A DNA stretch of 64,000 nt from the NCBI GenBank assembly GCA_947174995.1, contig CAMWLC010000006.1, forward strand, positions 1-64,000. The letters are read 5' to 3'. Origin of the DNA: an uncultured Porphyromonadaceae bacterium (lineage in GTDB: Bacteria; Bacteroidota; Bacteroidia; Bacteroidales; Muribaculaceae). The notes below the pieces were generated by a model. The model had not been told where the DNA came from. It worked only from the letters and a program-made list of their open reading frames with translations, and ran no database searches. The translations under genes and the position numbers were made by a program. Shown here one piece after another: positions 44,025 to 52,464 of this stretch. Each line of letters opens with the position of its first letter. Position 1 is the stretch's first letter.

Positions 44025-46469
44025 ATGCGACTTGACAACCTTAAGCCCGGGCAGACCGGAGTGATAACCAAGATACTGGGACACGGAGCCTTCCGGAAAC
44101 GTGTCATGGAAATGGGTTTCGTGCGCGGGCGCGAGGTGACTATGATACTTCAGGCTCCTCTTGCGGACCCCGTTAAATACTCCCTGATGGATTATGAGGT
44201 CTCCCTGCGCAGGAACGAGGCCAACCTTATCGAGGTGGTGCCGATCGAGGAATGGCGCAAGGATCTCCGCGAGGAACTCCATCACGATGCCGAGGCCCAC
44301 GAGTCGGTTGACCACGCCGTGCGCAAGGACAAGATAATCAACATCGCCCTGCTCGGCAATCCCAACTGTGGCAAGACGTCACTCTTCAATATCGCCTCCG
44401 GAGCTCGCGAGCATGTGGGCAACTACGCCGGTGTCACGGTGGATGCCAAGACGGGATCGCTACGCTACAAGGGCTATCGCATAAATATCGTGGACCTTCC
44501 CGGCACCTACTCACTCTCGGCCTACTCTCCGGAGGAAACATACGTCACCCGCTATCTGCGTGACCGCACCCCTGACGTGATGGTAAACGTGGTGGTCGCC
44601 TCCAATCTGGAGCGCAATCTCTATCTCACCACCGAGCTCATCGACATGAACCGCTCCATGGTCATAGCCCTGAATATGTATGACGAGTTGGAGAAGTCCA
44701 ACGCCGTGCTTGACTACGAGAACCTCGGGAAGATGCTCGGCGTGCCCGTGGTGCCCACCATCGCCGCTACCGGCTGGGGAGTCGAGAAGCTCCTTGACAC
44801 GGTGATAGATGTGTATGAAATGAAGTCGGAGGATGTGCGTCATATCCATGTCAAGATGAGTCCGGGCATAGAGGAGGCCATCACCCTGCTGAAAGACCGC
44901 ATAAAGTCTGACGAGGGCTTCGACCATATCATCTCGCCGCGTTATCTGGCCATCAAGTATCTTGAAAAAGACCCGGAGGCAGAGCGCATCGTAAGTCAGT
45001 CGGCAGACAGCGAATGGCTTCGCGAGCAACGCGACAGGGCCTCCGAGGAACTGAAGAAGCGCCTGGGGGAAGATGTACAGACAACCATAGCCTCCGAAAA
45101 GTACGGATTCATCCGCGGAGCCCTCGCCGAGACGATGCACGGCGACATCGAATATGACGAGAAGACCACACGCATCATCGATGCCCTCGTGACCAACAAG
45201 CTCTTCGGATTCCCCCTTTTCCTCGGAGTGATGTTCCTGATGTTCTGGGCCACGTTCAGCCTCGGATCATATCCGATGGAGTGGATCGAGAGTGGTGTAA
45301 GCGCCATTTCGGAATATCTCTCCTCGATGATGCCCGAGGGACCATTCAAGGATATGTTGCTCGACGGTGTGATAGGGGGTGTCGGCGGGGTCATTGTGTT
45401 CCTGCCGAATATCCTTATATTATATGCCTTCATATCCTTTATGGAGGATTCGGGATACATGGCCCGCGTGGCCTTCATCATGGATAAGCTGATGCACAGG
45501 ATGGGGCTGCACGGCAAGTCTTTCATACCTCTCGTGATGGGCTTCGGATGCAATGTCCCGGCTATCATGTCAACACGCATCATCGAAAGTCATTCGAGCC
45601 GCCTCATAACGATCCTGATAAACCCGTTCATGAGTTGCTCGGCGCGTATTCCCATCTACGTGCTCCTCGTCGGGGCCTTCTTCCCCTCTAACGGAGCACT
45701 CGTCTTTTTCGGACTTTATCTTCTCGGGATAATAATCGCAGTGCTGACGGCCAAACTTCTCAGAAAATTGTGGTTCAAGACGGACGAGACTCCCTTCGTG
45801 ATGGAGCTCCCCCCCTATCGCATCCCCACGGCCAAGGCGACACTCAGAGCCATGTGGGCCAAGGCTGAGCAATACCTGCGCAAGATGGGAGGACTCATAC
45901 TCGTGGCCTCCATGATAATATGGGCCCTCTCCTATTTCCCCAGATATTCCGTGGCGGATGTGCCCGGCGATTTCCGCGAATCCCTCATGGCTGAAATACC
46001 CGCCGCGTCCATCGCTGACCGCACCGAGGAAGAGGTTGAGCAGCTGGTGCTTTCGTCTTATCAGCAGGAATATTCGATATTGGGGCGAATAGGCAGATTC
46101 TGCGCTCCCGTGGTCTCGCCGATGGACTTCGACTGGCGCACCACAGTCTCACTGATTGCCGGAGCCTCGGCCAAGGAGGTGGTTGTCTCCACCATGGGCG
46201 TGCTTTTCGTAGGTGATGATGACGCTCAACTCCTCTCCCAACGGCTCGTCACACCCTCTCCCGTCACAGGTAAAGCCCCCTTTGACCCTGCTAAGGCGAT
46301 GGCCTTCATGGTGTTCGTGCTCCTCTATTTCCCATGTATCGCCACGCTCTCCGCCATAAAGCGCGAAACGGGCTCATGGAAATACACGCTGCTCTCCGTG
46401 ACCTACAACACCGGTCTCGCGTGGGTCATCTCCTTCATCACCTACCGCATAGCCCTGCTCTTTATTTAG
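44025..46469 (+). CDS. feoB: FeoA-FeoB fusion ferrous iron transporter
   Basis: 814 aa. Residues 1-76 are an SH3-like FeoA domain (MRLDNLKPGQTGVITKILGH...). A G-protein domain follows, with G1 GNPNCGKT (111-118), G3 DLPGTYSL and G4-like LNMYDE. A helical linker and the polytopic FeoB permease with two Gate motifs complete it (VMGFGCNVPAIMSTRIIES, MGVLFVGDD region). It imports Fe2+ across the inner membrane. The fused form is usual in Bacteroidetes; no separate feoC is seen. Confidence 0.96.
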   Translation: MRLDNLKPGQTGVITKILGHGAFRKRVMEMGFVRGREVTMILQAPLADPVKYSLMDYEVSLRRNEANLIEVVPIEEWRKDLREELHHDAEAHESVDHAVRKDKIINIALLGNPNCGKTSLFNIASGAREHVGNYAGVTVDAKTGSLRYKGYRINIVDLPGTYSLSAYSPEETYVTRYLRDRTPDVMVNVVVASNLERNLYLTTELIDMNRSMVIALNMYDELEKSNAVLDYENLGKMLGVPVVPTIAATGWGVEKLLDTVIDVYEMKSEDVRHIHVKMSPGIEEAITLLKDRIKSDEGFDHIISPRYLAIKYLEKDPEAERIVSQSADSEWLREQRDRASEELKKRLGEDVQTTIASEKYGFIRGALAETMHGDIEYDEKTTRIIDALVTNKLFGFPLFLGVMFLMFWATFSLGSYPMEWIESGVSAISEYLSSMMPEGPFKDMLLDGVIGGVGGVIVFLPNILILYAFISFMEDSGYMARVAFIMDKLMHRMGLHGKSFIPLVMGFGCNVPAIMSTRIIESHSSRLITILINPFMSCSARIPIYVLLVGAFFPSNGALVFFGLYLLGIIIAVLTAKLLRKLWFKTDETPFVMELPPYRIPTAKATLRAMWAKAEQYLRKMGGLILVASMIIWALSYFPRYSVADVPGDFRESLMAEIPAASIADRTEEEVEQLVLSSYQQEYSILGRIGRFCAPVVSPMDFDWRTTVSLIAGASAKEVVVSTMGVLFVGDDDAQLLSQRLVTPSPVTGKAPFDPAKAMAFMVFVLLYFPCIATLSAIKRETGSWKYTLLSVTYNTGLAWVISFITYRIALLFI

Positions 46470-46513
46470 TGATGGAGTAAAATCACTTGCTGCTGCGTAA
46501 TTATGGGATGAAA

Positions 46514-46545
46514 TTTGCACAGTATGCTAAATTTCATTAAATTTG
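46514..46545 (+). promoter_or_regulatory. Promoter of the transglutaminase-like protein gene
   Basis: TTTG at 46514-46517 and TAAATTTG at 46538-46545 with a 20-bp spacer: a full consensus match. The ATG is 25 bp downstream. Confidence 0.75.
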
Positions 46546-46570
46546 CTGAAATTTCAACATCTCATATTTT

Positions 46571-48352
46571 ATGCGACTACTTTACCCATACCTACTTGCA
46601 ACGCTTCTTCTCCCTGTCGGGGGCGCGGCTTTGGGCCAGTCACCGGTGGGAAACATCAATCCGGAAGTAAAAAACAGCAGCGACCGCGCCACTTCCAAGG
46701 AACGTGCGTCCAAAGATCGGAACAGGAAGAACTCCGGCAAAAACGTGGCTGACAAGATAGCCGGTTTCGATGAGTTTCTCAATGCGGTCAATGCCGATTT
46801 TGAAGATTTTCGCAGCCAGGTGATCGACAATTACGACAAATGGCTTGCGGGAGAATGGGTGAAGTTCACGCCCGAACCGGGGCGTATACGCTATACTACT
46901 CCAAAGCCAAAAGAGCTTCCCGTGGCCCCCGGTGCTGATGTCGCGGGTGCAAAAGCCTCCGTAAACTCTACCACAGGTCTTGAGAGCCTCGCTGCTTCGT
47001 TGGCTCCGGAGGATGCACCCGGAGTGGTAATCAGTTCCAACAACCGCGAGATATGGGGTGCGATAGGCAACCAGACACTCACAGCCATGACTCATAACCG
47101 CGACACCCAGCGCCTCATCAAGGATGCGCAGTATCGCCGCACGCGCCCTGACGACCATACCCCCGGAGACTGGTTCACCTTCTATGACATGGATCTCCGC
47201 ATACCCTCATATGACTATCAGCTCATCGCCACTATGCGCCCATACAAGTATGAGGATAAAGGATCTCACACAGCTCTGCGCGAAAACTCAGCGGCACAAT
47301 GGAGGCTCCTCCAAGATGAGAAAGTAGGAGAAATCGTGGGTGCTGAACTCAAGTCGCTTGCAGATTCCATGAATCTCAACGACTACCTGCGTTATGAACT
47401 GACGCGCTCCTACGTCAATGCAAAATTCCCTGATGCCTCGCAGATGTCGCGCACCGCCCTCGTGCACTATCTCCTTGTGCATCAGGGATACGGTCCTCTC
47501 CTCGGATCGTCAGACGGAGCTGCATTTATCGTTCTTCCTGCCGAGCAACAACTGTTCCAGAAGCCTGCTGTGCCCAACACATATAACTATCTCTTCAATG
47601 TTGACAACGAAGACCTGAGTAAATACAATCTCACAGTGAACTTCTTCTGCGTCGAGCCTCCGAAAAATGTCCCCGGGGGAAAAAGTTTCGATTTCAGACT
47701 TGACAATCTCAAAATTCCCGAGCTGCCTGTGGACTACACTGCGGCTTACGGAGACATAGTGCTTAAAGGCACGGTGAACGCTCTGCTGATGCCCATACTC
47801 CATAAGTATCCGCAGATGTCAACAGAGGGGTTTGCGGAGTCTACCGTAGACGCGAAGTTCCATAAAGATCTTCTCGACCAGGTCAAGGCCCAGGTGGCGG
47901 GTCTTTCTCCCGAGGAGGCAGCCGAGAAGCTACTCTCCTTCACTCAGTGGGGATTCGATTATATGACCGATGACGAGCAGCACGGTTTTGAGAAACCCTA
48001 TTTCCTTGAGGAGAATTTCTTCTATCCTGCCAATGACTGCGAGGATCGCTCGATATTCTACACTACCCTTCTTTGGAATGTCCTCGGCCTGGAATCACAG
48101 CTCCTCGCATACCCGAATCATGAATCAGCCTCAGTGAAGCTCCCTAACTGCATCCGACGCGATTCCTACTACTATAATTACGCAGGTGAGCCCTTTGTGA
48201 TTGCAGACCCGACCTATCAAGGCGCTCCTATAGGAATTGCAATGGATTTCTATGAGAACTTGCTTCCGGAGCGTGTAGATCTCTATCTGAATTCCGTATG
48301 GCAGGAGGAGCGAGAGAAGGAGAAGGAGGCCGCACAGGAAGGTAACATCTGA
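46571..48352 (+). CDS. Secreted transglutaminase-like protein of unknown function
   Basis: 593 aa. A signal peptide (about 1-22) precedes a Lys/Arg/Ser-rich stretch (33-58) and a large middle region I do not recognise. A C-terminal segment looks like a transglutaminase/cysteine-protease fold: C490 in PANDCEDRSIFYTTLLWNVLG, H517 in AYPNHES and D546 in FVIADPTYQGAPIG. These are in the usual Cys-His-Asp order and spacing. It could cut or cross-link periplasmic proteins or peptidoglycan peptides. It is followed 18 bp later by the phosphoesterase gene. The family name is inference. Confidence 0.75.
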   Translation: MRLLYPYLLATLLLPVGGAALGQSPVGNINPEVKNSSDRATSKERASKDRNRKNSGKNVADKIAGFDEFLNAVNADFEDFRSQVIDNYDKWLAGEWVKFTPEPGRIRYTTPKPKELPVAPGADVAGAKASVNSTTGLESLAASLAPEDAPGVVISSNNREIWGAIGNQTLTAMTHNRDTQRLIKDAQYRRTRPDDHTPGDWFTFYDMDLRIPSYDYQLIATMRPYKYEDKGSHTALRENSAAQWRLLQDEKVGEIVGAELKSLADSMNLNDYLRYELTRSYVNAKFPDASQMSRTALVHYLLVHQGYGPLLGSSDGAAFIVLPAEQQLFQKPAVPNTYNYLFNVDNEDLSKYNLTVNFFCVEPPKNVPGGKSFDFRLDNLKIPELPVDYTAAYGDIVLKGTVNALLMPILHKYPQMSTEGFAESTVDAKFHKDLLDQVKAQVAGLSPEEAAEKLLSFTQWGFDYMTDDEQHGFEKPYFLEENFFYPANDCEDRSIFYTTLLWNVLGLESQLLAYPNHESASVKLPNCIRRDSYYYNYAGEPFVIADPTYQGAPIGIAMDFYENLLPERVDLYLNSVWQEEREKEKEAAQEGNI

Positions 48353-48370
48353 CCGGTAAGTAGTTCTGAG

Positions 48371-48871
48371 ATGAAGCGCATTGGCATCCTCAGCGACACG
48401 CATGGTTATTGGGACGACCGCTATCGTCTTCACTTCGATGGGTGTGATGAAATCTGGCACGCCGGAGACATCGGAGACATATCCATCGTCGAAAGACTGC
48501 GCGAGGTAGCACCCGTAGTGAGGGCCGTCAGCGGTAATATCGATCACGGCGAAGTGAAACGCAGATGCCGCGAACTCGAGATTTTCCCGGTGGAGGATGT
48601 CAATGTTCTTCTCACTCATATCGGAGGTTATCCGGGACGCTGGTCCAAAGGGATGAAAAACCTCCTCGTGGAAAACAGAATCAACCTGATGGTGGATGGT
48701 CATTCCCATATACTGAAAGTGATGAATGACCCCTCCATCGGTGTGCTTCATATCAATCCCGGCGCGGCAGGACAGCAGGGATGGCACCGCAAGCGGACAC
48801 TCGTGCGTCTTACTATTGATGGGGCCGAGTTCAAGGACTGCGAGATTATCGAACTGGGCCCCGTAATATAG
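48371..48871 (+). CDS. YfcE/MJ0936-type metallophosphoesterase
   Basis: 166 aa calcineurin-like phosphoesterase. Metal ligands occur in order: D9 and H11 (ILSDTHG), GDIGD, GNID, LLTHIGG and GHSHILK. Small members of this family hydrolyse phosphodiesters such as bis-pNPP in vitro; the natural substrate is usually unknown. It lies between the transglutaminase-like gene and tcdA, closely spaced and probably in one transcript. Confidence 0.9.
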   Translation: MKRIGILSDTHGYWDDRYRLHFDGCDEIWHAGDIGDISIVERLREVAPVVRAVSGNIDHGEVKRRCRELEIFPVEDVNVLLTHIGGYPGRWSKGMKNLLVENRINLMVDGHSHILKVMNDPSIGVLHINPGAAGQQGWHRKRTLVRLTIDGAEFKDCEIIELGPVI

Positions 48872-48902
48872 AGAACCCTTGAACCCGAAAGATAGAGAAT
48901 CT

Positions 48903-49688
48903 ATGACACGGCACATTTCTGAAGTCAGCGATGAGGATATACTGAGCCGCTCCCGGCGTATTCTCGGCGATGATGCACTCGGGCGTCTCGGGAACATCCG
49001 TGTCATCCTGTTCGGAGTCGGGGGCGTCGGTTCCTGGTGTGCTGAAAGTTTGGTCAGGTCGGGAGTGCGTCATATAACTATTGTGGACAGCGACCGCGTG
49101 TCTCCGGGCAACATCAACCGTCAGCTAATGGCTACGGTCGAAACCATCGGCGATGTGAAAGTTGAGGCGCTGAAACGTCATCTCCTAACTGTGGCACCCG
49201 CTGCTGAAATAGATGCCGTGTGCGCCACATTCTCTGAAGAGACGGCCGATGAGTTCGCCCTTGACTCTTACGACTATATCATTGACGCCATCGATTCGCT
49301 GAAAGACAAAGTTACTCTCATCGAGGTGGCCACGCGCACCAGAGCTAAATTCTTCTCATCCATGGGGGCGGCACTGAAGATGGATCCCACGCGTGTAGGA
49401 GTAGCCGAATTTCGCAACGTGAAAGGGTGTCCCTTAGCCCGCGCATTGAGGCAGCGATTCAAGAAACTGGGCAGATGGCCCTCGCGTAAATTTCTCTGTG
49501 TCTACAGTGATGAACTGCTCCCGAACCTCGGACCGGCACCGGAAATCACGACACCTGAATCCGGAGACCCCTATGCCTTGACGTGGGATGCAAGAAAAGC
49601 GCAGATCAACGGCTCTTTGATGCACATCACCGCCCTTTTCGGCCTCACCCTCGCCGGCCTCGTAATCCAGTCGGTCTACAAAAAGTAG
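48903..49688 (+). CDS. tcdA: tRNA threonylcarbamoyladenosine dehydratase
   Basis: 261 aa E1-like (ThiF/MoeB/HesA) ATPase that cyclises t6A to ct6A on tRNA. It has the nucleotide-binding GVGGVGSWCAESLVRSG, the RQL block NINRQLMATVETIGDVKVEA and YDYIIDAIDSLKDKV. The ATG at 48903 is preferred to the upstream TTG of the ORF track (48879). The stop codon TAG is also the first three bases of an intergenic repeat unit. Confidence 0.92.
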   Translation: MTRHISEVSDEDILSRSRRILGDDALGRLGNIRVILFGVGGVGSWCAESLVRSGVRHITIVDSDRVSPGNINRQLMATVETIGDVKVEALKRHLLTVAPAAEIDAVCATFSEETADEFALDSYDYIIDAIDSLKDKVTLIEVATRTRAKFFSSMGAALKMDPTRVGVAEFRNVKGCPLARALRQRFKKLGRWPSRKFLCVYSDELLPNLGPAPEITTPESGDPYALTWDARKAQINGSLMHITALFGLTLAGLVIQSVYKK

Positions 49689-49764
49689 AGGAGGCTTCCA
49701 GCCTCCTCATTTCGGTTTATTATGGAGGCTGGAAGCCCCCTCTGCTTTTGCTGGAAGCCTCCTC
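49686..49764. repeat. Three GAGGAGGCTTCC-family repeat units
   Basis: Unit A, a perfect palindrome GAGGAGGCT-TCC-AGCCTCCTC (49688-49708), is in forward orientation. Unit B, GGAGGCTGGAAGCCCCCTC (49724-49742), and partial unit C, GCTGGAAGCCTCCTC (49750-49764), are inverted copies. They fill the whole gap between the convergent tcdA and clpC. The same family occurs at 14987-15174. The hairpins may terminate both genes. Confidence 0.8.
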
Positions 49765-49768
49765 AACT

Positions 49769-52336
49769 TTATTCGCTTTCTATTGTCAGCGGGGTGTACT
49801 TGATGGTGAGGCGCTCGGCGTCATCCTCATGGTCCACATCGATGCTTCCACCTATCTTACCCTCGGCATTGAGAGTGAGCATAAGCTCGGCCATGTCATC
49901 CTCGAGATATTTCTGGATGGCACGCTTCAACGGACGGGCACCGAAATTCTTGTCATACCCCTTGTCGGCGATGAAGTCCTTTGCCTTCTCCGAAAGGTTG
50001 AGATGGAACCCGAGTTTCTCCACACGGGCGTAGAAATCCTTGAGCTCCACATCAATGATCTTGAAGATGGCCTCCCGGTCAAGCTGGTCGAACATGATGA
50101 CATCGTCCACACGGTTGAGGAACTCCGGAGAGAACACCCTGTTCAGCGCCTTGGATATGACGCCGTGGGCCTGCTCCTTGCTGACCGTCTCGGTGTTGAA
50201 TCCGACACCGCCGCCAAACTCCTTGAGCTGACGAGAACCGACGTTGCTCGTCATGATGATGATGGTGTTCTTGAAGTCGATGCGGCGTCCGAGAGAGTCG
50301 GTGAGACGTCCCTCGTCCATCACCTGAAGCAGGAGGTTGAACACATCCGGGTGCGCCTTCTCGATCTCGTCAAGAAGCACCACCGAATAGGGATGCCTAC
50401 GTACCTTCTCCGTGAGCTGACCACCCTCCTCATATCCCACATATCCCGGAGGCGCACCGACAAGGCGCGACACCGTGAATTTCTCCATATACTCGCTCAT
50501 ATCCATGCGGATAAGGGAATCAGAGGAGTCGAACAGATACTGCGAGAGTTTCTTGGCAAGGTGCGTCTTGCCGACGCCCGTGGGGCCGAGGAACATGAAC
50601 GTGCCTATTGGCTTATTGGGATCCTTCAGGCCAATACGGTTGCGCTGTATGGCCTTGACGATCTTCTTGATGGCCTCATCCTGGCCGATAACAGCCCCCT
50701 TGAGCGAGTCTCCCATCTGGAGAAGACGCGAATTTTCCGCCTGGGCAATACGCTGGGTGGGGACACCGGTCATGATGGCCACTACTTCGGCCACCTTCTC
50801 CTCGTCAACCTCCTGCCGCTCCTGCTCAAGGCGGGCCTCCCAGTCTTTCTGCGCTGTCTCAAGCTCGGCGCGCTTACGTGACTCAAGGTCACGGAGCGAC
50901 GCCGCCTTCTCGAAATCCTGGTTTTTGGCAGCGGCGAGTTTCTCGGCGTTGACATCGTCCACCTCTTTCTCCAGCTTCTCTATCTCCTCGGGCACCACGA
51001 TATTGGTAATATGCACTCTCGATCCTGCCTCATCAAGGGCGTCGAGGGCCTTGTCGGGGAAATTGCGGTCGCTGATATACCGTTCCGTCAGTTCGACACA
51101 TGCTTTAAGCGCATCATCGGTGTAACGCACGTTGTGGTGGTTCTCGTACTTATCCTTCACCTGCTGAAGGATAGCCAGCGTCTCTTCGGGAGTGGTCGGC
51201 TCGACCATCACCTTCTGGAACCTGCGCTCAAGGGCGCCGTCCTTTTCGATATTTGTGCGGTATTCGTCAAGCGTTGTCGCACCGATGCACTGTATCTCGC
51301 CTCGCGCGAGGGCCGGCTTGAGCATATTGGCCGCATCCATCGACCCCGGGGCGCCTCCGGCTCCCACGATGGTGTGGATCTCGTCGATGAAGAGAATCAC
51401 ATCGGGATTCTTCGACAGTTCGTCGAGGACAGCCTTGATGCGTTCCTCGAACTGGCCTCTGTATTTGGTGCCGGCCACCATCCCCGCCATGTCAAGATTG
51501 ACAAGACGCTTGTTAAAGAGCACCCTCGGCACCTTCTTCTGGTTGATTCTTAGCGCCAGGCCCTCCACGATGGCGGATTTTCCGACACCCGGTTCGCCGA
51601 TAAGCACGGGATTGTTTTTCTTTCTTCTGGAAAGAATCTGGGCAAGACGCTCTATTTCGCGCTCGCGGCCCACCACAGGGTCAAGTTTCCCCTCGGCGGC
51701 CTGCTTTGTCATGTCGTTGCCGAATTTGTCAAGGGCCGGAGTGTCGGACTTCGCCTGCTTGCATCCGCGCTCACCTTCGCTTTTCGCACCGCGTCCGGCA
51801 GCCTTGCGGAATGCCTTCTCATCGGGATCCTCGGCGTCGTCACCCCCCTCTGGAGTGGCCATGCCGCGCTGGGGAGCCTGCGGCCCCTCCTCGCCAATGC
51901 TCTGGATAGCGATGTCGAAATTGAGATATTCATCCTTGAACTGCTTCAGGAACTCGCTGCCGAAGGAGCGGTCGTCATGAATCAGGGCGAGCAGGATATG
52001 CTCTCCCCCTATGACGGAGGCGTGCATCTTGCGGGCCTCCGCCGTGGCAAGCTGGAGATGATGCACCGCCGCAGTGGTGATTCTGTATTGCTGCTCGAAA
52101 AGCGTGGTTGACTCCCCGGTGGCCGGAGTCACGGCCAGATGCTCCTCAAGCTCCTCTACCATCTTGTCGATGGGCACGTTGAGCTGGCTCAGGATTCTGA
52201 AAGCGTAGCCGTCACGGTTGCGCAGGGCCGCGAGCACGAAGTGCTCCGAGCCGATGACCGGAGAATTAAACTCCTGCGCGACTTTGTAGCTCGCCTCAAG
52301 AATGGGCCTGAACTGCTTTGAAAAATCATTCTTCAT
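49769..52336 (-). CDS. clpC: ATP-dependent Clp protease ATPase, ClpC type
   Basis: 855 aa Hsp100 unfoldase. An N-terminal repeat domain (1-145) is followed by a Gly/Glu/Lys-rich linker and NBD1 with Walker A GEPGVGKSA and Walker B ILFIDEIHTI. A short middle domain with a UVR-like segment (NQDFEKAASLRDLE) separates it from NBD2 (GPTGVGKTH, VVLLDEIEKAH). The short middle domain marks it as ClpC rather than ClpB, and the mid-UVR motif supports this. It delivers unfolded proteins to ClpP. It is divergent from gyrA. Confidence 0.93.
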   Translation of the reverse strand: MKNDFSKQFRPILEASYKVAQEFNSPVIGSEHFVLAALRNRDGYAFRILSQLNVPIDKMVEELEEHLAVTPATGESTTLFEQQYRITTAAVHHLQLATAEARKMHASVIGGEHILLALIHDDRSFGSEFLKQFKDEYLNFDIAIQSIGEEGPQAPQRGMATPEGGDDAEDPDEKAFRKAAGRGAKSEGERGCKQAKSDTPALDKFGNDMTKQAAEGKLDPVVGREREIERLAQILSRRKKNNPVLIGEPGVGKSAIVEGLALRINQKKVPRVLFNKRLVNLDMAGMVAGTKYRGQFEERIKAVLDELSKNPDVILFIDEIHTIVGAGGAPGSMDAANMLKPALARGEIQCIGATTLDEYRTNIEKDGALERRFQKVMVEPTTPEETLAILQQVKDKYENHHNVRYTDDALKACVELTERYISDRNFPDKALDALDEAGSRVHITNIVVPEEIEKLEKEVDDVNAEKLAAAKNQDFEKAASLRDLESRKRAELETAQKDWEARLEQERQEVDEEKVAEVVAIMTGVPTQRIAQAENSRLLQMGDSLKGAVIGQDEAIKKIVKAIQRNRIGLKDPNKPIGTFMFLGPTGVGKTHLAKKLSQYLFDSSDSLIRMDMSEYMEKFTVSRLVGAPPGYVGYEEGGQLTEKVRRHPYSVVLLDEIEKAHPDVFNLLLQVMDEGRLTDSLGRRIDFKNTIIIMTSNVGSRQLKEFGGGVGFNTETVSKEQAHGVISKALNRVFSPEFLNRVDDVIMFDQLDREAIFKIIDVELKDFYARVEKLGFHLNLSEKAKDFIADKGYDKNFGARPLKRAIQKYLEDDMAELMLTLNAEGKIGGSIDVDHEDDAERLTIKYTPLTIESE

Positions 52337-52408
52337 ATATACTATAACGTGTTTTTATATCAAAATGCAAACTCCGTGCCAAATTTTCTCCCCCGCACGT
52401 CTGAAATA

Positions 52409-52440
52409 TTTGGCCGCTTGACGCTTTTTTATTAATTTTG
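52409..52440 (+). promoter_or_regulatory. gyrA promoter
   Basis: TTTG at 52409-52412 and TAATTTTG at 52433-52440 with a 20-bp spacer: a full consensus match, 24 bp before the ATG. The block 52425-52446 is identical to that in front of dnaE (15977-15998). Confidence 0.8.
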
Positions 52441-52464
52441 TAGTCTGAAAACAACCCTATAAAA

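Noticed and set aside
49583-50881. 432-aa plus-strand ORF running out of tcdA
   Set aside because: Mostly antisense to clpC and passes through the repeat region; no family similarity.
49769-52336. ClpB annotation
   Set aside because: The middle domain between the two ATPase modules is short and UVR-like rather than the long ClpB coiled coil, so ClpC fits better.
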